A stretch of 62,000 nucleotides of DNA from Adiantum capillus-veneris (taxonomy: Eukaryota > Streptophyta > Polypodiopsida > Polypodiales > Pteridaceae). Of this stretch, positions 34,525 to 45,765 are shown piece after piece. The stretch is from positions 72,633,412 to 72,695,411 of the forward strand of contig CM043963.1 in assembly GCA_014529385.2 (NCBI GenBank). The letters are read 5' to 3'. Both the position numbers and the translations under genes were made by a program. Every line of letters starts with the position of its first letter. Position 1 is the first letter of the stretch. The notes under the pieces are model-generated. The model worked only from the letters and a program-made list of their open reading frames with translations, did no database searches and had not been told where the DNA came from.

Positions 34525-35676
34525 TTACTTTAGAAAACGCATTGGATCACATTCACAGGCCTTGCCTGTACCAATAGTGCACAAGCCTTGCCTGAACTGT
34601 AGGATCTAACATTGCCGGCGGAACCATGTCCGAGCAGAATTTCCTCTTCGAGCGGTGGAACCATGTTGTCGAATTCTGGATGGCCATGTTAGCAACATCT
34701 GACGCGGTGTATGATCACGTAGAGTGGCACTTTCGGAACACACCTGCAAGCTGTTGTCATCGCAAAGAGAGCCGAGACCAAGGCCATGCCGTTACATAAT
34801 GTTGAACTGTAGACAACAAGCCTTCATGGCCGGTAAAATTTTGCCTTGGAATTCTCTATGCTGAAATCCGATTGCCTACCCGAGAGTGAGGAGCGGGCAT
34901 TGTTCATCTGATTATGAGCCCAGTGCGGGGCCCTTGCATGCTTATGCATGTTGATGCATGCGACAGTCCTGTGGGAAACCTCCCTGCAAAGCAAAAACCT
35001 AAAATTTTTTTTTGTTTTTTTTAATAAAAAATATGCATGTCTGCAGCGATGGAGTTCTCCGTTTGCTGCGCAGGAAGATCACCCCGAACCACTGGCCATA
35101 TCGCTCCCCATGCCTTCGTCCCATGACGAGGATTGCCTAGCAGGCCGCTGCGATCAAGCCGAGCCCCAGACCTCATCATTCGGCACTGGTCGATTTGCAC
35201 CCTCCTCCTCGATTCCGTGCAGGTCTGCCATGGTGGATGGTACTTGGCGCTGAGTTGGTGACGTCTGTGGGCAAAGGTTGGCGTGGCTGGGCGGTTCTGC
35301 GGGCCCCCAAGTAGAGGATGACATGGCGTGTCCAAGCGACTTGTCCCATGCCTCCTACGTGCAGGTCTGCCAGTGGCTCCTTGTGCGCAGGCAGCCATTC
35401 CCACGGCCCTCCTCATCTTCTCCACTGTCTAATACTTCGTGCTTCGAATCAAGGGACCATGCCCACACTGCATCACCTTAGGTTTTCTGCCCATGACTTC
35501 AGCTTGCCATGAACGTCTTGCCGAGAGAGTTGCAATATCATGCACGCCTTTTCGCTGAAAACGAGGGAGAGAGAGAAGACTCCCAAGCGAGAGAGAGGCC
35601 ATGCCTTATACCGAATCTGAGAGAGAGACCTTCCTCCTCCTCCATAGCTCTCCCCTCCCCTGAGCTCTGATACCAA

Positions 35677-35840
35677 TATAAGAACCCTAGGAGCTAGAGA
35701 CCTGGATCCTCCACCCAACCGCCCATACTTATAGGCTCTTAGCCCTAGGATCCCCTGTCCACACTGCTAGCTGGCCCGTGGCCGGGGTCCGTGGCCCCCC
35801 CTTAGGGTAGGGCCCTGCCCGTAGGACCCGTGTCTTGACA
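35677..35840 (-). repeat. 5' LTR of the non-autonomous element
   Basis: Same termini as the copy at 30079. The primer site lies directly downstream on the minus strand, which fixes the orientation. Confidence 0.9.
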
Positions 35841-36390
35841 GTAGAAGAACACCCTTTGTCGTGCAAGGTTTGATGAAGTTGTGTTGGAGAAGAGCATATC
35901 CCCAAGACTTGCATGCATGGCCGTAAATGTGCCTAAAAGGCACGAGAGTGGTTGATCCTCCACAAGGCTAGAAGGGAAAACATCTACATAGAAACAAAAC
36001 AGTCCGTGAGATGTAAAAAGTCCATTTTTTTGTTACCACCAAAACCATTGAAATGCAAGGGACATACAATTACAAGGAAAATCCCTTGGGTTGGTGATCC
36101 CTCGTAGACGTATGTGTCCAAACATGAAAACATGTTGAACGATTGCCACCGTACCCTTGTCTCTTACTTGCTTGAAGCCTATTAGTCTTCCCTTCCAATG
36201 GAGATCAACGTTTGTTCTTTCACGAACATGATGGGGACCGATTGCGGAAGGTTGCATGTAGACCCACGCACCTTCTTGAAAAACTTGAGGTTCCCATTGC
36301 TGCTCCTCATTCTTCGAGTTGTGGAGAACCATACTTTGAATGATGGGTTTGGGGCATCTATTTTGACCATTGTTTTCCATGGATGCTAGT

Positions 36391-36646
36391 GGGAGCTTGA
36401 AATTGCAATGGAGAGCTTGGGGAAGGAGGAGGGAGACAGTTTAGAGAGAGAGTGGGAGCTTACAGTTGCAATGGAGAGCTTGAGGAAGGAGGAGGGAGAC
36501 AGAGTTTAGAGAGAGAGTGGGAGCTTAAAGTTGCAATGGAGAGCTTGAGGAAGGAGGAGGGAGACAGTTTAGAGAGAGAGTGGGAGCTTAAAGTTGCAAT
36601 GGAGAGCTTGAAGAAAGAGGAAGGTGTAAGAGTTTAGAGAGAGAGT
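36391..36646. repeat. Four-unit tandem array (63-65 bp)
   Basis: Units at 36391-36453, 36454-36518, 36519-36581 and 36582-36646 each start GGGAGCTT and end TTTAGAGAGAGAGT. The array begins ten bases upstream of the gene B ATG, so it forms that gene's leader or promoter. Confidence 0.9.
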
Positions 36647-36964
36647 GAGAACTTTGTGTTATGGAAAGGGGCTATGGAGGAAGGGAGTGTTGGAAAAAAG
36701 GTTCTAGAGTGAGAAAATGACTTTTTGATCATAGGGTAGGTTTGGGGGGAGTTTTGGATGGAATATTTTGAATTTTTTTTTAAAATTTGAAATTTTAGGG
36801 TTTTTGCAAAAACGTATCTGTGGACCCACCACTCCCCCCCTCCCTTTTTCCCCCTCCCTCTTTTACCCATCCACCTCCCTCTAGGATACAAAGCAATAAA
36901 TGAGTGGACAACCCTATTATTCTCTCTACTTTCTTAGGTTCTAGACTTATATACATTGCTCTCT

Positions 36965-37068
36965 TCCTATTGGCTGGAGCCTAATTAACCTTAATCCTAT
37001 ATGGCCCAAGGAGAGTCCACATTTTTCCTAAGATTTTGGCGTTCTTTTTTCCTACTTTTAGCCCAACA
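36965..37068 (-). repeat. Right inverted terminus of candidate transposon
   Basis: Reading inward from 37068: TGTTGGGCTAAAAGTAGG, then TTAGGAAAAATGTGGACT, CTTGGGCCATATAGG. Order and spacing match the left terminus. Confidence 0.6.
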
Positions 37069-38629
37069 CTGTTTCTTTCTTTATCTTCAGTAGCAAGCTA
37101 ATGACATGCCGACAAGTGGTGCAACTCTCTTTGTAGCATTCTCTAAATCCCTATTACATAATCAAGGTGAAGAAGTATATATATAGTTTATGCTCATGAT
37201 TTGAGGAATGGGGTGAATATCACGAGATCCCCACTCTGGATGAAGTTGAAAAGGCAAAAGAGGTGCCACCTACCGTGCCAAGCAGTCAGTTAACACATGA
37301 GAGGAAAGTGGAAGGTCCAGTGAGGGAGGCACATGGCCAAGCGGGCTGCACCAGGGAGGAGGCGACATCAACATGTTTTCTTTAATATACATGGCTCACA
37401 CAACGGACAACAACATTGTCACGGTGGACTATCCTAGCTCAGAGTGTCCTGTTGTAGGTTGATTTCGCTGAGTTGGTTATGGTGACGAGTTCGATCTCAC
37501 TGAGTTGGTGATTTTGAATGCGACCTAAGCATCAATTTGCTTGTAAACCAAGTGTAATATTGCAAGATTGCCTCTATGAACAACGTGAGGAGTCACGAAG
37601 GGTTGCTGAAGTTGAGGGTGGATGAGAGTTATGGGGAGTAGGTTTACAATCACATGCCCATTATACGCGTATATTCACAAGTGCCTTATGTGTTACGAAG
37701 ATCCCCACTTAAACAACAAAGTGAAAGATGCACATTGATTTTTAAAAATAAAATAAAACGAAAAGAACATAAAATAAAATACCTCATTGACAAATTAAAA
37801 CAAAAGAATATTTTAATGCTCTTATAAACAAAGATAGAGCTAATAAGCATAAGAAATAATAAAACAATTATTTCAAATAGATTGAGGTCCTTAAATGTAA
37901 AGACTCTTTTATGAATTGAAATATTAAAAAAAGAGAAAACGACCTAAATACTAGTGTAATTTGTGAAAATTCCCAAAATACCCTTCAAATTTCAAAAATT
38001 TCCAATATACCCTTGTATCATTTTGGAATGCGTTTGCCTCAAAATTTGCATAGTGTAACCTTTATGACAATGGAGTTATATCTTACAGTGTTTTAAACAA
38101 AATTATTCACCAATGAGCTCACAAATAGAGGCAACTACGTCTAAAAATGATGAACAATTTCATCTCATGTGCCCACAATACCATTGAAAGTTCAAATCCT
38201 ATCATCACCTATTGAGGGAGAACCAGTCTTGAGAGAGAACCATTATTCATATGAAGATGGCAAAAAAATTGTCTTTAGAAATGTTTGCGAGGTTAACGAG
38301 GGACATGTTGAGAATTTTGGAGAAATTGAAGGGCATTTTGGGAATTTTTGGTCAAAATATGAGGGGTACATTAGGAATCTTTGATATTTGTCAGCATATT
38401 TTCGCAAATTACATGGGTATTCTGGTAATTTCATTAAAAATTGAGGAGTATTTCGGGAATTTCGACAAATTACAAGGGTATTTTGGTAATTTCATGGAGT
38501 CAACACTCCACGTGATGGAACCTCAAACTCTTAAACGAGGTCTTTTTAAGTGAGCCAGAAAGCAAAGAGAGATTGTGTTTGGTTAGGAAAATTATTTTCT
38601 CGGAACACTGCATTTAGGCCACATTTCAA
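37069..38629. other. Intergenic DNA upstream of the pyrophosphatase gene
   Basis: No gene found. 37,900-38,500 is AT-rich with loosely repeated GGGTATTTTGGTAATTTC-like units. The pyrophosphatase promoter should lie in the last few hundred bases, but no core element is certain. Confidence 0.5.
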
Positions 38630-38873
38630 ATGGCTATGGCAGCTCGGGCTCTCTTGCATGTCCCGTCGCATTCTCTTCTTCGTTGCAGCCCCATTTCATC
38701 CTTAAGAGCAGAGAGCCGTTTCTCCGTCCCCCTCTTCTCCCTTCGTTGCAGCTCCCTCGTCTCCTCTCGATCGCAGGTTACTGCTCTGCAGACGCCCTCT
38801 TACGTTGTTCAAGAAGAAGGAAAGCCTGAAAGCTTCGAGTATCGCGTCTTCTTCTTCGATTCCACAGGCAAGA

Positions 38874-38924
<51 letters not shown>

Positions 38925-39209
38925 ACGTGCACACACAATATGCGCATACCCGCATCCCAACCCACCACACACAGACAGACATGCACACACACACATTTAT
39001 GTGCGTGCCTGTGTGCAACATATTTTGGTATTTGTAGGTGTCACCTTGGCATGACATTCCTTTGCATGCCGGCAATGGGTTGCTCCATTTTGTTGTTGAG
39101 ATTCCAAAAGAGAGCAGTGCCAAAATGGAGGTTGCTACTGAAGAGCCTCACACCCCCATCAAGCAAGATACAAAGAAGGGGAAACTGCGCTTTTACCCGT
39201 GAGTATTGA

Positions 39210-39251
<42 letters not shown>

Positions 39252-41491
39252 TTTGTGTGTATGTAGCTTTTCTTTTTAGTGCATGTAACAACATGCTAAA
39301 AATGCACATGTGTGTAGTTTTTCTTTGTAGTGCATATAACAATATGCTATAAATGCATTTATGTGTGTGCATGCATGATGGCTTCTTTGGCATTAATTGC
39401 TTTCAAGTTTTTTGAATCAAGGTTTAACATAAATTGGAATTATGGGCTTCTTCCCCAAACATGGGAAGATCCTTCTCATTCCAATGTAGAAGTTGAAGGT
39501 GCTTTTGGAGACAATGATCCAGGTATGGAATGTGTATTTGCAAACTTGAAACACTTACATGTCTGTGTATAGTTCCTTTGTTTATGCTTTTCAAGTGTTG
39601 TGAAGGAAAACCATTTTTCCGTGTTAGACTAGGAGGGTACGCGATACAACTTCTGAAAAATAAAAAACTTTCAAAACATCTAAAATGTAAAATTGAAGGG
39701 CGATGGTCTAGGTGATGAAAAGCCTTATGATGTAAGAAAGTCACAAGACTTTTTACTTTCTCTATAAAGAGCGCTTGATGTGTAGCGCTCTGGTGCCATA
39801 TGTGTTTACCTTATCTTAGCGTTTTCTTCTCCTTTGGAGTTGCCTTGCACTATGTTATATGTGTGTATTCTTTTGGAAGCCATTTGGAGATATAGATATA
39901 AAATAGGAGTTAGGTTCATTTGTTTGCATTTTGTTTCTTTCTCTAAACAATTCTCAAGTCTTAGTGCTGGGTTTTTTATTTAATGTGAGCCATTAGTAAA
40001 GCGGATCACAATTGGCATATTTTTGTCTAAATGTGTCCATGATGCACATTTGTCTTTTATATTTTTAAGGTGTCCATTTAATGAAAGAACGTACTGGGTA
40101 AATGTAAATGTATGATGCTGTTGGCTTTCTAAAACAAGCCCCAGAGAAGAAGAGAGTTAGGGAGACTTTTGAAATTTAATTATTTTCTATATTGATTGGA
40201 AGCCTTACTTGATTTGCTCTATTTTTCATTTTTATGGTTTTAGAATGCCAACATGAACCTTCACCTTGTCTTTTTAACAGTGGATGTGGTGGAAATTGGT
40301 GAGAAAAGAGCTGAAATCGGCGAAGTTCTAAAAGTGAAGCCCTTGGCTGTCTTGGCAATGATCGATGAAGGAGAGCTAGACTGGAAGATCATAGCGATTT
40401 CTGCCAATGATCCAAAGGCAGACCTTGTAAATGATGCTGAAGATGTGGAAAAGCACTTCCCTGTAAGATGCACATTTTGTTGTAGAATTCTATGAAGCCG
40501 TTTTACCATCGGTAATAGAATATTCTAACTCCTATTTTTTTTGACACAGGGCACATTGACAGCTATTCGGGATTGGTTTAGAGATTACAAAATTCCAGAT
40601 GGCAAACCTGCCAATAAGTTTGGGCTCGGTAATAAAGCGGCAGGCAAGGTAATTTCAAATCTTGGATCGTAAGAGGTTTAGGGTTTCAGAGAGTTAGTAA
40701 TTTGTAGCCTTTCTGTGTGTACGCCTTTTTGTGTTTCTCTTATGGAGATGCTTGTGTGCTTTTGAGGTTGTAAAATTGCGCGTTTGCTAAGCTTGCTTGT
40801 TCATTTTGTTGATGGACCTGTATGTTTTTCTTTTTTACACTCAAAAAGCTTTTGGATTAGTTGTTCGACCAAGTCTTTCATGTAGCATCTGAAATCGAGG
40901 TCAGGTTCGATTTGTCCACCTGTAGAAATTACTACGTTGATATCAGCATCATTTTACATGTCGCCTCTATCAAAAAGGCTGCCAACAATGGGGATGATTT
41001 GCTCATTTGTAGTCAATAGCTCCCTTTATCACGTGCGTTAAAGAGATTATCAAGAATAATACAACATACATGCTATATCATATTTACATTGCGAGCCTAT
41101 TTAAAAAAACCCCAACCCCCTTTAATGTATACATAAAAGTACCAGTTTTGCGTGTTAATAATCCTCATCGGTTAACTCACATGATATGATAAATGTTTTG
41201 AAGAGCGACTGCCCCGGGATCTATTATTTGATGTGTCTGTATGTTTTGTGTCATTTGTATGCGCTCTTGAACTATGTATAGACTCTCACATGAATACAGG
41301 CATAGCTTTGCATGGGCATCTTTGTGGATGTGTATACATGTAGATGTGCATCTACGTGGAGAAATGGCTCACGTCTTCAGTTGGTTAATTTGTGCCAGGA
41401 TTACGCCTTGAAGGTCATCTCAGAGACAAATGAGTTCTGGGGGAATTTGGTAAAGAGATCCACTCTGGCGGGTGACCTTTCTCTTCTGTAA
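38630..41491 (+). CDS. PPA6: Soluble inorganic pyrophosphatase, plastid type (six exons)
   Basis: It hydrolyses pyrophosphate to phosphate, pulling plastid biosynthesis forward. Exons by GT-AG junctions: 38630-38875, 39038-39198, 39422-39522, 40281-40462, 40550-40648, 41399-41491. The total of 882 nt gives 293 residues with no stop. Residues 1 to about 55 are Ser/Arg/Leu-rich, a chloroplast-type transit peptide. Family I landmarks follow: [34 protein letters not shown], the signature GDNDPVDVVEIG (D-N-D-P-V-D-V metal/pyrophosphate site), [16 protein letters not shown], and [21 protein letters not shown]. All key residues seem present. Intron 1 begins with a (CT)n run straight after the donor. 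The symbol is assigned by similarity to the Arabidopsis plastid enzyme. Confidence 0.93.
38876..38920. repeat. (CT)n in intron 1 of the pyrophosphatase gene
   Basis: The CT tract starts at the 5' splice site (GTCTCTCT) and is followed by CACACA-rich DNA. Length change could affect donor strength. Confidence 0.95.
39211..39248. repeat. (GT)n in intron 2 of the pyrophosphatase gene
   Basis: A GT tract of about 37 bases beginning 12 bases after the donor. Confidence 0.95.
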
Positions 41492-42818
41492 AATCTATTT
41501 TTCGACTGTGTTGTACAATCATAATTTATATGTTTGCAAAGCATCTACTGTGGATAGCCGTCTTGCCAGTCTTATCAAGCTTGGTGCTTAGGCAAATGCT
41601 TGGATCAGCTTCTTTTCGCTACGACATGCGAAAGCCTTCCCTCAATGCTATTGTAACCCATCCCTACCAGAGCTTGCTTTTTTTTAGGGAGAAATCTCAT
41701 GAAGCTTCTATGGAGCTAATGGTTATAAACATGTTGTCGATGCATACTACCCTGCCAGCAATCTCTTTAAATAATTTCTAGATCCTTTCTATTACATTTG
41801 GTTCGTTTTTCCATTGACACTTTTGTAGCTCACGGTATTATGGGTTTAATCCAATAAACATTTGTGCTCAGCTTCTTGATTCAGCAACAGTTCATTCAAA
41901 GCTTGAGGGATGTATGGGTATGTATAGATAATATCAGTCGCACATTCAAAAGTCAGAAATAATGGTTTTAGGTTGGATACACACGGAGTGCGGACATTCG
42001 TTACGCACCAAAAGTGCAGCAACTCGATCCCCGCCTGAGCTTGGGCAGGGGGTAGTGGCTACCCTAGCTTGTCTATGGCCCATTCTATGCTGCCTATAGT
42101 TTTGGGTTGGGTGGTACCAGTCCACGTCTGCATGCCCAAGCTTGGGTGGGTGGTCTGTAAGCAGCCTTAGTCTCTTATGAAGAAGCGTTGTTCGTGTGAG
42201 CACAGACACCTTATGTATTTCACTTCTCTCTACAAAATAAGTTAGAAAGGAAAATCAACCAACTAGTACTTTTATTGAAAGAAAATCTAAGGTACGTTTT
42301 GTGCGATATAAGGCAGACTTTTTTTTGGTCAAAACTCAAATTGTTAGTTGTATTAAATCCAAAAATTATACATAGCTCACCTGAGCCATGGCTTCCAAAT
42401 AGACACAACAAAGACCTCCAAATGAGACCTGGCAAAAGACAGACCTAGCATCATGAAACTGAGACTAAAACAAAACGTAATCAAAACTAAAACAATCCCG
42501 AACACTCCCATAACACTAGCCGGACAGTGGAGGCCATCCCTGACAGCTAAAGCATTTGCAAAAATTAACATTGAAAGGGTGGGGTCCAAGGTCCCCATCA
42601 CCAGGATTACCCGAGTTGCCACCAGTGAGCGGCCATTGCCACCAGACAACTCATTGCCTCCAGGAATCAAACACCAAACCTTAGCTACAAAATTTGTCAT
42701 CAGAAGATGTACCTTCAAAAAGAAGCCGAGACGACATGACAAGACAAGTTGAGAGGATCAACCTGCCTTATGAGAAGAACCCCCTTCCACCAAAGCTGTG
42801 ACCTCTATCATCATCACC

Positions 42819-42819
<1 letters not shown>

Positions 42820-42854
<35 letters not shown>
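42820..42854. repeat. Poly-C tract (about 35 C, then TCCCCC)
   Basis: A second long C run in the window. Pro/Gly-rich frames over it are artefacts. Confidence 0.9.
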
Positions 42855-42857
<3 letters not shown>

Positions 42858-43283
42858 CCCATCGGGAACCAACTGTCCACATGGTAACCACCTCAGCCGA
42901 ACCAGAGAGACGTGCCAACCAAAATCCACCAGCAACACCTATGACTGAGCATTGACAGCAGTACCACATAATGAGAATCAACATGGGCCGGGCGAGCAGG
43001 TTCCCATCCAAAGGATGGAGGGCAGCCGCCAAGCCCTGTAAGCAAAAATATGCACACCCCGAGCCCCAAATACCACCGGAGAGAGTGGGCAGTCGAAGCT
43101 GCCACTCCAGGAAGTCCCCTGTCCGCAAGCCTTCAGTGACTCCTCCCTGCCAGCCACAGAGCCTGCAGGCTGCTCTGTGCAGAGGCCAGGAGCCCCCAGA
43201 TCAACCACCAAGAGGGCACTGTTTTCTTATCTCAATGTCTCTTTGTCATGCAATGGTAACGTTGCCTTAGCTAGGCCAACTCT

Positions 43284-43387
43284 GCCAAAATTGGCAGAAT
43301 TAGTTTCCGAAGGCAGTATTTTGGAGGAAAGAGTGGCCAAAATTGGCAGAATTAGTTTCCGAAGGCAGTATTTTGGAGGAAAGAGCC
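43284..43387. repeat. 52-bp tandem duplication
   Basis: Two units starting GCCAAAATTGGCAG at 43284 and 43336, ending TTTTGGAGGAAAGAG. The GCCAAAATTGGC core is itself palindromic. Confidence 0.9.
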
Positions 43388-43776
43388 AAGCTTGGGTTGC
43401 TGCAGCAGCTTTTTAGTTTGAGAAATAGAAAACTGCTGAGTGTAGCTTAACTCTGCATTCCTTGCAAATATGGTTGAGGAATGTGAAAAATATGCTAAAT
43501 CCCGAATGAAAAAGCGAAGCAACACTTTGTCAAAGTCGAGGGGTTCAGTGGCAATTAAATCATATAATATCTATGCCGAAAGCCATGGATGAGTGACACA
43601 TCAGGAGAGGGAATAAATCTTGTTGTAAGCCAATCTTGGCGTTTGTAATTTTTGAACGCCTCTTTTCGTTGTGCAAAATTTGCCCCCACATCGCTTTCGC
43701 TGCGTAGAATCTGCTCCCAGGTTGTTTTCAATGCTCGGAATCTGCCCCCCTTGCCTTGGACATTTGACGGTTGGGC

Positions 43777-43889
43777 AAGGACTGCTAGTGTCCTTTCGCA
43801 TGAATAATGGCTCCCAGCACTGGCTCCTGGCTCCCCGCCGATCGCCAGCTAGTCACCATTATTCATGGGAAAGGACACTAGCAGTCCTT
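43777..43889. repeat. Foldback with 34-bp arms
   Basis: Arms 43777-43810 and 43856-43889 pair with a single mismatch (TTTCGCATG versus TTTCCCATG) around a 45-base loop. AAGGACTGCTAGTGTCC forms the outer stem. It could be a MITE or hairpin small-RNA precursor. Confidence 0.85.
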
Positions 43890-45765
43890 TCCCTACATCT
43901 CAATCCTCTTTTTTAGGAAAGTTAATTTTTAAAGTTCTTGAGGAATTAGAGATACTCAAGACCTAGTAATGGTACACTTTTTCATTAGAGATAGTCAAGA
44001 TCTAGTAATGCTACACTTTTTAGCAAACTACAAAGTGATATTTGCAATATTTCAAAAATATTCTGAATTTTGGTGTCTAAATTGGGGGTGGGGGTGTTTC
44101 TCTACTAGAGCATGACTCATTATTGGCTCCTCTACATGTCACTAATGTTGAGCCAAAACCCTCTTCAGTTGATATCGAACGGGCAGAGTTCCAATCTACT
44201 TGATTTGCGTTCAGAGCCAGGTTTCTTAGTGGTATTTACATGATACGAAAAAAATCATTGAAATGCGGCGAACTTCATTTAGTGACATTTGGGGAACATG
44301 TTCCTAGAAAATGGCGGTCTAACTTTTTCTTCTGTATTAAGGGCATCCTAAGAGGACTAATGGATGAAATTTCAAGCTTTAATTCCACTTTTTTTAAAGG
44401 TGAGTTGCCAGTGCAAGCTTTCAGTTGTTCTTAGAAAAAGGTGCTTAATTTTAAGTGGGACTACATGGCCTAAAGCATCAGAACTCTTGGGAGCAATTGT
44501 GGATCGTTATATAAAGCTTGTCAATTAGTGCCACTGGGCAAGTTAATGATGGAGTATTTCTTCCTTTTACTTATAAGAGGGCATTAATTAACTAAGCATT
44601 GTCTGATGTATGTGTAAGCTAATGCCAGAGTGTTGACATTTGTTTTAAAGAGCGATGTTCGATAGTGGACCACGCGCACTCTTCCTCTTATGTAGGCTAT
44701 TGTGACATCTCACCTAGTTAGTGCCACTAATGCTTCTAGTCCATTGGGGGCCTTGGCTCTTAGATATTATGGCACGGAACTAGTTCTTGAAGTTGGAAGA
44801 CACTAATACAATCCAAAATTGGCTCGTTATTCTCAGACATCATTTGTTCATTCGGTCTTGGATACCAAGTTACCTGATTGCAACACCAAGTACATGGCAT
44901 GCATTTCAAGAAATTGAACAGACAAAGTGCATGCTGGTATTTTCAAGGCTTGAAAGAGCGTTAAATGTCTTGGGAAAAGTCGCTATTTTTGAGCTAAAGA
45001 CATGCCGAAGGGGTGCACCTCAAAAAATGTTAATGTACGAGTACATTCAAATGCAGGGGTGGATTTTTATTTGAAAATACAAAAAAAAACATGATAATTT
45101 AACAAGAAAAAGGAATCATTTTATACCTTGACCACAAGGGATTTTTTAATACCATTTCAACAAACGTGATATAGATGGTATCTTATTAAGTACACCCCGC
45201 GAGAAACAGTGAGGATCGAAGAACGAAAAGCGTTAAGAACAACCATCTTCCCATCTCACATCATTGAAACGTTTATTTGAATAGACTCTGAAAGAGATGC
45301 ATACAGCACCACGAGCATCCACCAATTTAAAGATTCGTGAAAACTTCTTTGCCTGTACATTCAACAAACTCTCTTCTAATTTCTTCTCAAGGCAAAAGCA
45401 TTCAACAATTTGAGCAACCCTTCAAAGAGAAAAAGCTTGAAGGTAGACACACAAAAGGTCCCCATAATTGCCAAAACTGGGCACCGCATGAGCATACTAG
45501 ATAGTATCCCCAAACTTCATGCATAACACAAGGAAAATAGACCAAATCTGTAAGAAGACCATACATAATGATGACCAATTAAGATGCTTGATTACCAATA
45601 AGATAGTAACCAAAAAATGTCCTCTAATTTTTCAAAATCCTGACATATTTGTTTTAAAAAAAAATCACCAAAAGTAGACTTGATCACAAAAAATAGCAAG
45701 CCTGAAGAACAATATTTGCTCCTCTACGCTGAGGTAGCACATTCTCATCTTCTTTCATCCAAAAT

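Larger units (their letters stand above)
30079..35840 (-). mobile_element. Non-autonomous LTR element (LARD/TRIM-like) with intact TSD
   Basis: Identical-length 164-bp LTRs at 30079-30242 and 35677-35840 differ at four positions by eye. The 5-base sequence GTAGA occurs immediately outside both (30074-30078, 35841-35845). On the minus strand a primer site TGGTATCAGAGCTC (35675-35662) follows the 5' LTR, and a polypurine tract CCAAAGGGGGGAGTAA precedes the 3' LTR. The 5.4-kb interior has no recognisable gag, protease, RT or integrase, so it needs enzymes from another element. The near-identical LTRs make it younger than most neighbours. It disrupts cargo gene B. Confidence 0.9.
29269..36380 (-). 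pseudogene. Unidentified cargo gene B, split by an LTR element
   Basis: Exon 1 runs 36380-36037 (MENNGQNRCPKP..., WKGRLIGFKQVRDKG, VQHVFMFGHI). Intron 36036-35968 (GTAACA...TCTAG, 69 bases) joins phase 2 to exon 2 at 35967 (CLVEDQPLSC). Exon 2 is cut at 35841 by the LTR element and resumes at 30078; with one TSD copy removed it stays open through VFFYTHKYIVPTDEEGYG and WPKLDAFTVM to about 29434. A last short basic exon is plausible (donor GTAAGG at 29433, acceptor at 29325, FKLKRRGRWKRI, stop 29269). The WKGRLIGF...FYTHKY layout faintly recalls a BAH fold, and VNKHWTLANVREHL a ubiquitin-like strand-helix. Neither is secure. Confidence 0.55.
21995..37068. mobile_element. Candidate multi-gene TIR transposon carrying an H3-like histone gene
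   Basis: The left end begins TGTTGGG at 21995. The right end, read inward from 37068, also begins TGTTGGG. Both then show TTAGGAAAAA, a TGGAC box, CTTGGGGCCAT or CTTGGGCCAT and a purine-rich GAGGGGG block in the same order and at similar distances. Inside are two plus-strand genes (22730-25615, 25831-26669) and two minus-strand genes (28895-27330, 36380-29269) converging on a foldback. A later LTR element occupies 30079-35840; subtracting it leaves about 9.3 kb. No identical target duplication is seen next to the termini (CTCTTCTA versus CTGTTTCT), so exact ends are uncertain. Confidence 0.55.
41492..45765. other. Long intergenic region without convincing genes
   Basis: It contains the pyrophosphatase 3' region, a repeat-like block on the minus strand from about 43,230 to 42,312 (low-complexity Gly/Leu text ending in TTGACCAAAAAAAAG, possibly the A-tailed end of an old non-LTR insert), a poly-C run, a 52-bp tandem duplication and a foldback. 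From 43,920 to 45,765 nothing is recognised; its last part may be the ClpP 3' region. Confidence 0.5.

Noticed and set aside
21980-37085. Target-site duplication for the candidate transposon
   Set aside because: The bases outside the two TGTTGGG termini do not match at any short length I tried, so no duplication is claimed.
42749-43211. Gly/Pro-rich frames around the poly-C run
   Set aside because: Driven by the homopolymer. No domain, and frames on both strands look equally plausible. At most part of an old repeat.
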